A DNA stretch of 61,006 nt from an uncultured Eubacterium sp. (GCA_947642745.1 CANRTU010000026.1:1-61006), one strand, 5' to 3'; positions 1 to 8,792 are shown, counted from the first letter of the stretch. The notes: generated from the sequence alone by a model not told the origin. Numbers and translations are program-made.

Positions 1-85
1 TTCTTACCAAAAAAGAGGTATTTTTTTCCAAAGACACAAACTATTTTACACTACCAAAACAGAAAAATGAGCATACGCACAACTT

Positions 86-118
86 TGAACGAACTGCCCC
101 CAAGTTCGTTCATTTTTA
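86..118 (+). terminator. Rho-independent terminator
   Basis: A perfect 10-bp stem (86-95 with 103-112) and a 7-base loop are followed directly by a T-rich run on the plus strand. It would end a plus-strand transcript arriving from outside the window. The rest of 1-286 holds no gene that I can recognise. Confidence 0.6.
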
Positions 119-286
119 TTTGGTTCGTTCAATTATGCACCAAGGGCAAACCACCGCCTACGGCATACAAGCAAAAAAACAAGTCCTGCCAGTCTATCAA
201 ATTGAAAAAGCCTTGAAATCAAGAGATTTAAACCATCTTTGCACCTATCCTTTGTATCAATCTCGGTACTGTTATATCAAGAAATT

Positions 287-760
287 TTAATCCCGCGATT
301 TTTTCTGAAAGGAATTAAATTTTGCCTTTTTGGTGCGTTCCACTGCAATTTGCCTGATTTCATTCAATTCCTCTTTTAATTCGTCCATAAATAAAGGATC
401 AATCACTTTGTGGATATTTTCAATAGAAGTATAGTGCATACCTCCGCTTCTTCGCGTTTCCGGGTTCAAAGTGCTTTCAAACACTGCGCCAAAGATAGTC
501 GGGCTGATATCTGACCAGTCAAAATCCGCACTTGCCTTATGTAACAGAATCTCTTTGAGTTCCTCTGTAAATGGCGGGATCTCTATCGTTTCATCCGCAA
601 ACAATCCGCCATTAACATAAGGAAAAGCGGCGAGCTTTGGATTATCCTCCGCTAAATATTTATCCCTGTCCTCCATTTGGGTATCTAATATCTTAAACAG
701 TTCCACAAGAGCTTTCCGAAAGCCGTTTACCGGTATGTCTTTCAGATAATCATGATGCAC
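287..760 (-). pseudogene. Remnant of class I (MmeI/type IIG-like) DNA methyltransferase
   Basis: The 157-residue reading frame carries the linker region typical of large class I DNA methyltransferases: FPYVNGGLF near residue 47 and GGMHYTS followed by ENIHKVIDPLF near residue 106. In the family the SAM motif (FLDPACGSGNF) should follow at once. Here the frame ends after FQKK in a run of six A. A seventh A would restore KIAGLKFLD, after which similarity stops at about position 255. The N-terminal part is also missing. What remains is therefore a fragment with a 1-base loss and a lost catalytic domain, presumably inactive. The apparent GTG start lies against an AGGAGG-like run and is probably fortuitous. 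Confidence 0.75.
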
Positions 761-778
761 CTCCTCCTGTTTTAGAGC

Positions 779-817
779 AAAAAAACAGCGCCTAAACCGT
801 TTTTGGCTTAGATGCTG
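779..817 (-). terminator. Rho-independent terminator of the 84-residue gene
   Basis: On the minus strand a 13-position stem with one mismatch (arms 805-817 and 786-798) is followed by seven T (779-785). It overlaps the stop codon of the 808-1062 gene and should end its transcript. Confidence 0.65.
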
Positions 818-1062
818 TGATTGCTGTCCTTATTCTGCCCCGCCGCCCTCCGTTTTGCCTTCTGGCGGGATTTTCTCTGTCTTTTATCGTACATATCGTG
901 TATCCAGTCCTTTACAGGGGCTTTCCACATCTCGCTTTTGTTTGGGATATTTTTTATAAGGCTTTTCGGGTTCAGCCCCATTTCTTTTGCCATGCGGATT
1001 TCTTCATCCCCGATACGGCATTTTTTCTTTGCCTCATCCCACAGTTCCTGCTTATATGCCAT
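808..1062 (-). CDS. Small conserved basic protein of unknown function (84 aa)
   Basis: This is a short basic protein with a GLNPKSLIKNIP segment near residue 29, a tryptophan-rich centre (MWKAPVKDWI) and a Lys/Arg-rich tail (KRQRKSRQKAKRR). The layout matches a small cytosolic family often seen in Firmicutes and Bacteroidetes as a hypothetical protein, and no function is known to me. A GGGAGG ribosome binding site lies about 9 bases before the ATG, and a strong terminator overlaps the stop, so it looks like a complete monocistronic gene. It sits between a methyltransferase fragment and an IS element, in debris that may have been transferred. Confidence 0.7.
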   Translation of the reverse strand: MAYKQELWDEAKKKCRIGDEEIRMAKEMGLNPKSLIKNIPNKSEMWKAPVKDWIHDMYDKRQRKSRQKAKRRAAGQNKDSNHSI

Positions 1063-1217
1063 TTCTTTTTTCCTCCCATAGCAAGGAAATCCGATACAAG
1101 GCTCTCCTCCCTCTTATCCGTACATTTTCCAGGCAGGGCTTCATTGTCATTTAGCATATCTGCCGTATGGTATATGCCGAATTTTAGTTGACACATTTTC
1201 TTCAAGAATTTTGTATC

Positions 1218-2126
1218 CTATGCCGCTTCTTTCAGGGAATCATAGTATTGCTGTCGTTTAACCATAGGAGGAAGCCCTCCGTTGGCAGAGCAGATTCTTC
1301 GGTTATTCCAGTAGCTGATGAAATATCTCCAGATAATCGTCCTGAGTTCATCTGTGGTCATTTTTTCCGTATCATAACGGTCGTACAGCAGTTCTGATTT
1401 CATCCTTGCCCACATACTTTCACAGCGGGCATTATCATGGCATCTTCCGCCTGCACTGTTCATACTTTGCTGTATGCCGTACTGCCGGACCGCATTGCGG
1501 TATAGCTGGCTGGTGTACTGGCTCCCTCTGTCACTATGGATAATGGCTCCACGGATACCGGGGTACGCATTAAAAGTATTTTCCAGTGTCTGAACACATA
1601 ACGGTGCCTTCATGTTGGTATCCATTGCCAGACCGACCACGCTGGAATCAAAACAGTCAAAAACAGCAGAAACATACAGTTTTCCATCACTGGCTTTGAT
1701 CTCTGTTATATCTGTAACACATTTTGTCAGCGGCTCCTCTGCATGGAAATCACGTTTTAACAGATCGTCTGATTTTCTGGCTTCCCTGTCCGCTTTTGTG
1801 ATCCCCTTTGGCTTGCGTCTGGGAGGATGGCTGATTCCGATCTCTTCCATGATACGGTAAACAGTGCGTTCACTGGGAATATCCACATTTTCCGGCTGCT
1901 TCAATGTCAATGCCTGATACATGCGGATACGGCCATAAGTATCATTGCATTCATCTTCCGTAAGAATCTCTTTCATGGCCTCCGCCAGTGGCTGATATTT
2001 CCATGGGCAGTCTTTGTTTGCAAGATACTGGTAAAACCCTTGTCTGCTGACATGGAGGGCTCTGCAGAAAAAAGCGATATCCCCTTTTAATTCGCCGTCT
2101 TTCGTTTTTAATGCAATAAACTTCAT
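1218..2126 (-). CDS. IS3-family transposase OrfB (DDE integrase catalytic subunit)
   Basis: This 302-residue protein is the catalytic part of the transposase. The N-terminal HTH_21-like region (RTVYRIMEEIGI, residues ~84-95) precedes an rve-type RNase H fold. The DDE triad is visible: the first Asp in CVTDITEIKA (~140), the second in IIHSDRGSQYTS (~196) and the Glu in the RCHDNARCESMWARMK segment. The gene overlaps orfA by an ATGA stop/start, so it is probably translated by coupling or frameshifting. The length is normal and the frame is open to the end. Confidence 0.93.
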   Translation of the reverse strand: MKFIALKTKDGELKGDIAFFCRALHVSRQGFYQYLANKDCPWKYQPLAEAMKEILTEDECNDTYGRIRMYQALTLKQPENVDIPSERTVYRIMEEIGISHPPRRKPKGITKADREARKSDDLLKRDFHAEEPLTKCVTDITEIKASDGKLYVSAVFDCFDSSVVGLAMDTNMKAPLCVQTLENTFNAYPGIRGAIIHSDRGSQYTSQLYRNAVRQYGIQQSMNSAGGRCHDNARCESMWARMKSELLYDRYDTEKMTTDELRTIIWRYFISYWNNRRICSANGGLPPMVKRQQYYDSLKEAA

Positions 2127-2470
2127 TCTTTCGTTTTTGCTGACTTCAGACGGCTCGCAGCGAAAAAAGCGCTGGCCTCCTCCAGAAAATCATTTTCTTT
2201 CTTCAAACGGCGGTTTTCTTTCTCCAGTTCTTTTACCTGTCGGCGAAGCTTTAGGAGTTCCTCGTTAAGCGTCATAGCGCTTTGTGGAGTCTGTGAACCA
2301 GCTCCAAGGTCAAGATTGCCAAGACGGTTAGCCCGTACCCAGCCATACATGGTGTTTTTGGGAACTCCCAGTTCTTTAGCAGCTTTAGCTTGTCCGATTT
2401 CTTTAGCGAGCTTCACTGCCTGTACTTTGTATTCGTGGTCATATTGTCTGTTTTCTGCCATTTTGTTCAC
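2123..2470 (-). CDS. IS3-family transposase OrfA (HTH subunit)
   Basis: This 115-residue DNA-binding subunit has a helix-turn-helix of the HTH_Tnp_1 type (YKVQAVKLAKEIGQAKAAKELG, ~14-35; VPKNTMYGWV, ~36-45). A leucine-zipper-like coiled coil follows (LLKLRRQVKELEKENRRLKK, ~73-92) and would mediate multimerisation with OrfAB. An A-rich stretch before the stop could act as the slippery site used by this family. It overlaps orfB by ATGA. Confidence 0.92.
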   Translation of the reverse strand: MNKMAENRQYDHEYKVQAVKLAKEIGQAKAAKELGVPKNTMYGWVRANRLGNLDLGAGSQTPQSAMTLNEELLKLRRQVKELEKENRRLKKENDFLEEASAFFAASRLKSAKTKE

Positions 2471-2527
2471 TCCTTATTCTCTTGATTATATCTCAAATCC
2501 CTGAGAATGTGGTGTCAACTTTTTTAT

Positions 2528-2797
2528 ACCACATCAGCCACGATGGAGAACCGGTGTCAAAAACTGTTTCTGAAAGTACGGATACTTGCATATCTGAAAC
2601 ACTACATAACAACAAATTGTACAAGAAAAAGGAGAAGAATAAACAGGAGTTGCAGAAATTTCCACAATGCCTGTCGATTGGTCTTTCGTTTCGGGATCGT
2701 GCGGCGCTGGCGGTCTGCTTCTTATTTCCAGTTGCCTGCTTCTTTCCCATACATGAGCATTCAGACACGCCCTGAAACGTATCCGGTTTTTCCAGGG
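2528..2797. other. Gene-free junction between the IS element and fnlB
   Basis: I found no convincing gene or fnlC remnant in these 270 bases. Short open frames here lack ribosome binding sites and family resemblance. The stretch is the 3' flank of module 1 and marks where the operon was cut or rearranged. Confidence 0.5.
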
Positions 2798-4024
2798 TCA
2801 GACTTCCTCATAAAACGTATCCGGCCTTTGCGGATCAAATACCCCGTCCGCCCAGATCAGAAACACCAGATTTTCCGTATCGGACAAATTCCGGATACTG
2901 TGTGTATAGCCGGGCAGCATCTGTACCGCCTGTATCCGCTCCCCGGACACCTTTATTTCCGTCACCGGATAAGGCTTCCCGTCCCTGTCCGTACCGGCGG
3001 GACGCTGTCTGACCATGCCCAGACCCGACACCACAAAAAATATTTCCCAGCGGGAATTGTGCCAGTGCTGTCCCCGCTCACAGCCCGGGCTTACCACATT
3101 TACGCTGAACTGTCCGCAGGAAGCGGTTTTTATAAGCTCCGCAAACATGCCCCGCCGGTCTTTATGCATGGTCAGTCCATATGCCGCCCTGCCTGCCGGC
3201 AGATAAGACTGGTAAGTGCTGTACAGCTTTCTGACAAAAGACCCTTCCGGAATATCCGGCATATAAAGAGTGGCCGGCATGGCCTGAAACGACCGGATCA
3301 GATCCGATATTTCACCCAGTGTCGCCTCATGGCTCCCAGACACAAAACAATACCTGCCGTCCGGGCGCTCCACCAGCCGCAGGCCGTCATAATCGCAGCG
3401 CAGCGGCCTGCCCTCCAGTACGTCCAGAAGCCCCTGCACCAGATCATCAATATATAACAGTTCCAGCCGCCTGTTTCTGTCCGTAACCGTATACTCCCTG
3501 CCATCCGCCGCCCTGTGGCAGAAGGTGGCCACCACCGAATGGGCGTGCGGCGGACACCATTTGCCAAACAGGTTTGGCAGACGGTAAACATATACGTCTC
3601 TTCCGGTGTGCCGCTGATCTGAAAAACAGAGTTTTTCCGCTTCCAGTTTGCTCCTTCCATAGGCAGAGTCTTGGTAACGGCCTGCCAGAGACGCCTGGAC
3701 AGAAGAACTGTACATAACCGGACACGGATTATGATATTTTTTTAATGTGTGAAGCAGTTTTTCCGTAAGCCTGACATTATCGTCTGTAAATCCCGATTCA
3801 TCCGGCGGACGGTTCACACCTGCCAGATGAAAGACGAAATCACAGCGGGCGCAGGCTTCCTCCAGCAGAGCGCTGCCGCTGTCCCTGCCGTATTCATAGA
3901 TCTCCCGGATAGGCAGACTGCGGGTACAGTCTTTGCCGTCCCTGATATTTTTCAGGTTTTCCGCCAGATTCCTCCCCACAAAACCTCTGGCTCCTGTAAT
4001 AAGTATGTTCATTTTCCTGTCCAC
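2798..4024 (-). CDS. FnlB/CapF-like UDP-2-acetamido-2,6-dideoxy-hexulose reductase (SDR plus cupin)
   Basis: This is the second enzyme of UDP-L-FucNAc synthesis. It reduces the 4-keto intermediate made by the FnlA/CapE-type dehydratase, using NADPH in the cytosol. The N-terminal extended SDR domain (~1-270) has the nucleotide motif TGARGFVGRNL and the catalytic YGRSK. The C-terminal cupin domain (~285-405) has the metal-binding GQHWHNSRWEIFFVV segment and a second His in PGYTHSIRN. The 408-residue length and the domain order are those of CapF/WbjC. It lies 15 bases after the dehydratase gene. The start is a GTG at 4024; an ATG four codons later is also possible. The partner 2-epimerase (FnlC/CapG) is absent downstream, so the product may be UDP-L-PneNAc unless the epimerase is elsewhere. 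Confidence 0.9.
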   Translation of the reverse strand: MDRKMNILITGARGFVGRNLAENLKNIRDGKDCTRSLPIREIYEYGRDSGSALLEEACARCDFVFHLAGVNRPPDESGFTDDNVRLTEKLLHTLKKYHNPCPVMYSSSVQASLAGRYQDSAYGRSKLEAEKLCFSDQRHTGRDVYVYRLPNLFGKWCPPHAHSVVATFCHRAADGREYTVTDRNRRLELLYIDDLVQGLLDVLEGRPLRCDYDGLRLVERPDGRYCFVSGSHEATLGEISDLIRSFQAMPATLYMPDIPEGSFVRKLYSTYQSYLPAGRAAYGLTMHKDRRGMFAELIKTASCGQFSVNVVSPGCERGQHWHNSRWEIFFVVSGLGMVRQRPAGTDRDGKPYPVTEIKVSGERIQAVQMLPGYTHSIRNLSDTENLVFLIWADGVFDPQRPDTFYEEV

Positions 4025-4039
4025 TCTTTCCTGATCCGC

Positions 4040-5098
4040 CTACGATACGCAGCTCTGCGGACGCAGTTTTTTTAACGCTTCCTTCACATAACCAGTGGCC
4101 GCTATCTTTTTTACTGTTTCGTCCGTATCCAGCAGTCTGGCGTTACAGCTCGTATAAGCGCCCCGGGACTCTTGCGGAATCCTGCCCTCAATAAAATATT
4201 TATCATAATTTAAATCCCTGTTATCCGCAGGCACCCGGAAATAATCTCCCATATCCACGGCACGCAGCCGTTCCTCCCCGGTCAGAAGAGTTTCATGCAG
4301 CTTCTCTCCGTGCCTGGTGCCGATGATCCTTAGCCCGGTATCCCCGAAGAGCCGGCGGACTGCGTCTGCCAGCGTTCCGATTGTACATGCGTCCGCTTTC
4401 TGCACAAACAGATCGCCCGGCTTTGCATGGGTAAACGCAAACTGTACCAGATCCACCGCTTCTTCCAGGTTCATCAGAAAACGGGTCATGTCAGGGCTTG
4501 TAACCGTAACCGGACTGCCGGAAGCAATCTGTCTGATAAACAGCGGAATTACCGATCCCCTGGAACACATCACATTGCCATATCTGGTGGCGCAGATGAC
4601 TGTGTTTCCCCGCTCCGCCGCCACACGGGCGTTGGCCCGGACCACATGCTCCATCATGGCTTTGCTGGTACCCATTGCGTTGACCGGATAGGCCGCCTTG
4701 TCCGTGCTTAAACAGACCACCCTCTTTACGCCGGCTTCAATGGCCGCATGGAGCACGTTGTCCGTGCCTTCCACATTTGTATGCACCGCCTCCATCGGAA
4801 AAAATTCACAGGACGGCACCTGCTTAAGAGCCGCCGCATGAAAGATAAAATCCACACCCGGCATTGCGTCCCGTACCGACTGCGGATTTCTCACATCCCC
4901 GATATAAAATTTTACTTTTGACGCATATGCCCCGTAGTCCGCCTGCAGCTGGTGACGCATATCGTCCTGTTTTTTTTCATCCCGGCTGAAAATGCGGATT
5001 TCACCAATGTCAGCGGACAGGAAACGCTTTAATACCGCATTCCCAAATGAACCGGTGCCGCCGGTGATCAGTAGTGTTGCGTTGTTAAACTCTTTCAT
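4040..5098 (-). CDS. FnlA/CapE-like UDP-GlcNAc 4,6-dehydratase/5-epimerase
   Basis: This 352-residue cytosolic enzyme performs the first step of UDP-L-FucNAc synthesis, converting UDP-GlcNAc to a 4-keto-6-deoxy sugar with inversion at C5. It has GGTGSFGNAVLKRF near residue 13 for NADP binding and STDKAAYPVNAMGTSK near residue 130. There the usual SDR tyrosine is replaced by Met (M-x3-K), as in the inverting FlaA1/CapE group. RHGEKLHETL near residue 262 is also typical. It is followed directly by fnlB. A GGAGG precedes the ATG by about 11 bases. FlaA1/PseB-type enzymes are the alternative, but the FnlB neighbour favours FnlA. Confidence 0.9.
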   Translation of the reverse strand: MKEFNNATLLITGGTGSFGNAVLKRFLSADIGEIRIFSRDEKKQDDMRHQLQADYGAYASKVKFYIGDVRNPQSVRDAMPGVDFIFHAAALKQVPSCEFFPMEAVHTNVEGTDNVLHAAIEAGVKRVVCLSTDKAAYPVNAMGTSKAMMEHVVRANARVAAERGNTVICATRYGNVMCSRGSVIPLFIRQIASGSPVTVTSPDMTRFLMNLEEAVDLVQFAFTHAKPGDLFVQKADACTIGTLADAVRRLFGDTGLRIIGTRHGEKLHETLLTGEERLRAVDMGDYFRVPADNRDLNYDKYFIEGRIPQESRGAYTSCNARLLDTDETVKKIAATGYVKEALKKLRPQSCVS

Positions 5099-5245
5099 TT
5101 GTCACCCATACCTCCAATCATCCTTCTATGACTCATACGCTTCTCCAGCCTTTTACAAATATCTCCAGCGCCTGCGGCAGAAATTCATCGTCTGTACCAG
5201 AGCATGTTCCCGCATTTCTGGCAGCACGGCCCCCGCATACACAGT

Positions 5246-6589
5246 CTATACATTTTCCTGAAAGGGAAGCCGGATCAGCTCTCCCAGCTTTCTGTCCCAC
5301 TGTCCCGGACTGAACCCGGAAAATCCAGAACCCGGATAAAAAGTCAGTTCGCTAAAAAATACCTGTTCTTTAATTTCGTAAAAATCCACACGCAAAAATG
5401 GAATATTTGCTGACAATTTTCCTGCAAGATCCAGCATCAGATCATAATTGACAGGTCTGAGAGGAAGCCGCTTAAATCTGCGATAATCGCTTCTGCAAAA
5501 CGGAGCGTTTTCCCATTCCAGCGTTACATAACTGATTCTTGCTGTTTCATGATTTTCCAGCCCTTTTGAAATATACAAAAAACGTGGTTTTCCGTTAAAA
5601 CAGTAAAATTTATAATCAGTCAGTCCCGCCGCCAGGATCCTTTCTGGTTTTCCTGGTATCACACTCCATCCAGAATTAAGAAAATACCCCCCCCCGATAG
5701 TATCTGGTGATAATTTTAGTTTATCACCAAGTATCCGGTCCAGTTCTTCAGGCAGCATTCGCTGAAATCCACCTGCGGTATGTAACGTAATCTCTCCAAA
5801 ATAAATACTGTGTCCAGACAGGTAAAAATCAATCCGTACAAAATCCATGTCCCTGCACAATTTTCTGCATATCCACAGAAGCTCATCCAGACAATCCGGT
5901 TTTGGAATAATTTCATCACTGATGGCAAAATGCCTGTCCAGGGAAATATGCTGCGGCTCCCAGTTTATATTATATACTGTCTCACTTAACGGTTCCGTAT
6001 TGCTGAAACGGTTATGAAAAACTGCGATATATTCCGGTTCTCCATTGATACAATAGATTTTATAATCTTCCGGAACAATTTTTCCTTTTTCTTCGATATA
6101 TTTTTCAGCTAAAATTCTGGGTTTTACATTTTTGTATGGCCACTCACGCCCCTGATAATAATAATTTCTTTTCAGACATTTCGTAAGTTTCTTTCTGGCA
6201 GCCGCAAAATCCATACTGCTTTTATTACGCACAATTACAAGACCGCCTGAATCATGGGTACATTTTAAGACAAAGCTCTCTGGCAGCTGTTTAAAATCAA
6301 TGTCATCATACCGCTCCCATACACCCAGTGTCGGTATAAGATACTGTTCACCAATCATACCTGCCACATATTTTTTCACTGCATATTTATCAACCATAAT
6401 CGTATATTCCGGTTTTCTGTCATTAAGTTTCAGCCACTGGATTTTCTCATTAAAGGTTTTTGGATCTTTTAAGTCCAGTTCGTATCCCAGCATACGTCTG
6501 AACAGTATTTTTAAATATGTCTCATCACTTAAAAAAGGAAGCCATCCTCTGGATCCCAGAGTCACAGCAACTCTCTCCAGACTATACAT
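5246..6589 (-). CDS. TupA-like ATP-grasp protein with a second C-terminal ATP-grasp lobe joined at a G9 tract
   Basis: TupA-like ATP-grasp proteins occur in polysaccharide operons and are thought to form amide or peptide bonds on glycans. Residues ~1-295 form a complete family member: NEKIQWLKL near the start, HDSGGLVIV, then DYKIYCINGEPEYI and DFVRIDFYLSG..YFGEITLHTAGGF. After Gly-Gly-Gly (residues ~299-301, encoded by nine G at 5687-5695) the protein repeats the C-terminal lobe: DYKFYCFNGKPRFLYI and PFLRVDFYE..FFSELTFYPGSGF. Family members are usually about 300 residues; this one is 447. Gain or loss of one G stops translation within about 4-12 codons and leaves a normal-length protein. The start at 6589 (AGGGGGA ribosome binding site) overlaps the upstream stop by 8 bases; a longer frame to 6628 is unlikely. 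Confidence 0.85.
   Translation of the reverse strand: MYSLERVAVTLGSRGWLPFLSDETYLKILFRRMLGYELDLKDPKTFNEKIQWLKLNDRKPEYTIMVDKYAVKKYVAGMIGEQYLIPTLGVWERYDDIDFKQLPESFVLKCTHDSGGLVIVRNKSSMDFAAARKKLTKCLKRNYYYQGREWPYKNVKPRILAEKYIEEKGKIVPEDYKIYCINGEPEYIAVFHNRFSNTEPLSETVYNINWEPQHISLDRHFAISDEIIPKPDCLDELLWICRKLCRDMDFVRIDFYLSGHSIYFGEITLHTAGGFQRMLPEELDRILGDKLKLSPDTIGGGYFLNSGWSVIPGKPERILAAGLTDYKFYCFNGKPRFLYISKGLENHETARISYVTLEWENAPFCRSDYRRFKRLPLRPVNYDLMLDLAGKLSANIPFLRVDFYEIKEQVFFSELTFYPGSGFSGFSPGQWDRKLGELIRLPFQENV
5687..5695 (-). repeat. G9 tract (C9 on plus strand), in frame, in TupA-like gene
   Basis: Nine consecutive C on the plus strand encode Gly-Gly-Gly between two ATP-grasp segments. The current length keeps the long frame open, while 8, 10 or 11 G give early stops. 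Confidence 0.95.
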
Positions 6590-7841
6590 ATCTGTTCCCC
6601 CTGCTTTCCCTTTGCGCTTTATATACATAAAAAAACGGAATCATTAAACTGAAATATGTAACCCGGACTGGATACTGAACCGACGCATAATCCAGAATGA
6701 GTCTCATAATAAGTATAAAGAAACAGATATAATACTTTTCATCCGCAAATTTTCGCAATTTAAGCATTCTGTATATCAGATAAATCCAGAACCAGTAATA
6801 AAAAATGAGTCCTGTCATTCCTCCTCCGGTTAAGACTTCATAAAAATTATTGTGCAGATATAATTCTTCACCCGTATAACTGGCAACTATAAATTTAGCG
6901 TTATCCGTACCTATACCGGTCACAGGATGTCTGATAAAAATTTGCCTGCCAGTTTCAATCAGTTCCATCCGGAAACGGTCTGAGGCCCCTGAAATACCAG
7001 TTATCTCTCCCCGTAATATAAAATCAGAATATTCCATCAGTCTTTCCCGTACCGGTCTGAAAATTCCTGAGAAGCAAAATATCACTATTCCCAGCACAAT
7101 ACCTGCTGTGATTATCAGCAACCGGTTTTTCCGTCTATGTCTGTCCGGATCAGCTATGATATAAACAACCGACAGTAATAATATTCCGGCAAATAAAACC
7201 GCAAAAGATTTCTTACTTTGAGAAACCGCAATTGCGGCCAGATTCACAGGTGCGATTATAATCCATATCTTTCCTGACTTTTTTTCTGCCAGGAAATAAA
7301 GCATTATTATCAGGCTGAACGCACTGCATATTCCCAGCGCATTTGAATTCATAAATTCATTATCTATACGTTTTCCCGAAAGCAAAAGACGGAATATCAT
7401 ATCAGGCCCATACCGGATGAGCGCCATTACAGACAGAACCAGACTGCACCATACATGAAGTTTTAGCATACTGTCAATATCCGCATTTTTCTGAAAACAG
7501 AGATATACAATAAATATAATTATAAAATTTTTAGCAAGACTCATACTGATCGAATAAGTATTACTCCGGTTTATCGCCCACAGACAGGTAAGAAAGGAAT
7601 ATAATGTGTAAAAAAGCGGATATACCCAGAATGAAGTCATGGTAACGCCCAGCTTCCATCCTGACTGAAACAGATATAATAAAAGCATAACTCCCAGACA
7701 GACCAGCGATACATACTTTCCTGCGGATTCATTTCCACTTCCCATAATTCCAGCCGACGCATAAGAAAACACCAGCAGAAGTAATGCCCCATGCCATAAT
7801 AAACAGTCAGCCAGCCGTAGCAGTGGTACCCTAAGCTTCAT
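6582..7841 (-). CDS. O-antigen polymerase/ligase-family membrane protein (Wzy_C)
   Basis: This 419-residue polytopic membrane protein has about 10-12 hydrophobic segments and a large extracytoplasmic loop. The loop carries features of the O-antigen ligase/Wzy superfamily: GASDRFRMELIETGRQIF, HPVTGIGTDNAKF and LHNNFYEVLTGGGMTGL (~residues 275-350). It would polymerise or transfer undecaprenyl-linked oligosaccharides at the outer face of the membrane. An AGGAGATATAA precedes the ATG. It lies between the DUF616 transferase and the TupA-like gene in module 1 and is that module's only polymerase candidate. Confidence 0.85.
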   Translation of the reverse strand: MKLRVPLLRLADCLLWHGALLLLVFSYASAGIMGSGNESAGKYVSLVCLGVMLLLYLFQSGWKLGVTMTSFWVYPLFYTLYSFLTCLWAINRSNTYSISMSLAKNFIIIFIVYLCFQKNADIDSMLKLHVWCSLVLSVMALIRYGPDMIFRLLLSGKRIDNEFMNSNALGICSAFSLIIMLYFLAEKKSGKIWIIIAPVNLAAIAVSQSKKSFAVLFAGILLLSVVYIIADPDRHRRKNRLLIITAGIVLGIVIFCFSGIFRPVRERLMEYSDFILRGEITGISGASDRFRMELIETGRQIFIRHPVTGIGTDNAKFIVASYTGEELYLHNNFYEVLTGGGMTGLIFYYWFWIYLIYRMLKLRKFADEKYYICFFILIMRLILDYASVQYPVRVTYFSLMIPFFYVYKAQRESRGNRYV

Positions 7842-7862
7842 TTATATCTCCTTTATATCTCC

Positions 7863-8765
7863 TTATTTTAAATGATTTTCCCGGTTAAACCGTGGATTAT
7901 GATCCAGCCTGTTTCCTAAAACATAAATGCCGGATCTGTCAAAATTTGTTTTCCAGATAACATATGGCAGACTCAGCTGATCCCTTGTGGGATATTTAAC
8001 ATATTCCTGCCACCATGCTTCCATTAAGTCCCGTACAGACTGATTTCTATGGTCACGCAAAATTATTGAATTTTCATACAGACCAGAATGAGACGGAAAA
8101 CGCTCTTTTCTATACGCTTTTATCTGTCGGTTTACAAGTGTCATATCTGCTTTCCCTAAATGTCTGATCCCATACATTTCATCATAAATACAATCCCTGG
8201 CACTATGAAAATGAATTCCCAGCGCAGCATCCCCCATAGCTCTTACAACCGGCGTCATCGCACCCACAACCTGGATATTTCCATCAACATAAATACTGTA
8301 ATCATAATCCAGAAATAAGTACGGTCTGATTTTTATCTCCCTGTTCAGCTTTACAGGCGAAAACGTCTGGTAAGATTTTAACTGACTGATATCCTGTTTT
8401 ACCCAGGCACTCCCCGAAGGCACCTGCTGGTCAGTAAATACTACAAAATCCACGCGATTTTCTTTTACCACTGGTTCAATCAGCCGGTCATACGCACCCG
8501 CAATACAGGTATACACCACAATCCGCCTGCCTTTAATATCCGCCTGCGAATGATTTTTTCTGTAATTGATATTTCCTTTTAAAGACTGATGTCTGCCTGC
8601 GTGTCTGCTAAACCGCAGTTCCCGGATCATCCTTTTTACAGAACCTGTTTTCAGATATCCAGTATACCTGCTCAGCCGTTCCATAGCCGCATATTCTTTA
8701 GAATCTTTTAAGTCCTGATACTTTTTATTCAGATTTACAATCTGACGGTCTAATCTTTCATCCAT
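7863..8765 (-). CDS. DUF616 (TOD1/MUCI70-like) glycosyltransferase-domain protein
   Basis: Residues ~80-290 match the DUF616 family of predicted glycosyltransferases: RRIVVYTCIAGAYD, DFVVFTD, RPYLFLDYDYSIYVDGNIQV (the D-x-D-like YVDG site) and SHSGLYENSIILRDH. The first 80 residues are basic and probably helical, giving a membrane-associated or protein-contact segment. No signal peptide is visible, so it should act in the cytosol on lipid-linked oligosaccharide. The donor sugar cannot be told from sequence. The stop lies 21 bases before the polymerase start. Confidence 0.75.
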   Translation of the reverse strand: MDERLDRQIVNLNKKYQDLKDSKEYAAMERLSRYTGYLKTGSVKRMIRELRFSRHAGRHQSLKGNINYRKNHSQADIKGRRIVVYTCIAGAYDRLIEPVVKENRVDFVVFTDQQVPSGSAWVKQDISQLKSYQTFSPVKLNREIKIRPYLFLDYDYSIYVDGNIQVVGAMTPVVRAMGDAALGIHFHSARDCIYDEMYGIRHLGKADMTLVNRQIKAYRKERFPSHSGLYENSIILRDHRNQSVRDLMEAWWQEYVKYPTRDQLSLPYVIWKTNFDRSGIYVLGNRLDHNPRFNRENHLK

Positions 8766-8792
8766 TACACTCTGTCCCTGCTTTCCAGCCCT

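Larger units (their letters stand above)
1176..2527 (-). mobile_element. IS3-family insertion sequence (approximate ends)
   Basis: Two overlapping genes (orfA 2123-2470, orfB 1218-2126) encode an IS3/IS150-type transposase. The outer sequences share AGTTGACAC in inverted orientation near 1187-1195 and 2512-2520, within imperfect terminal repeats. No clear target duplication could be fixed, so the ends are uncertain by several bases. Both genes are open, so the element may be mobile. It lies about 270 bp beyond fnlB, where a third L-FucNAc gene would be expected. Confidence 0.8.

Noticed and set aside
972..1205. 77-codon frame overlapping the 84-residue gene and the IS edge
   Set aside because: It begins inside the IS end and ends in another frame of the small gene. 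It may be a gene fragment cut by the IS, but nothing recognisable remains.
2507..3457. 316-codon open frame on the plus strand
   Set aside because: It lies mostly antisense to the well supported FnlB/CapF gene, has an Arg/His/Pro-rich composition and no ribosome binding site. It is a shadow frame.
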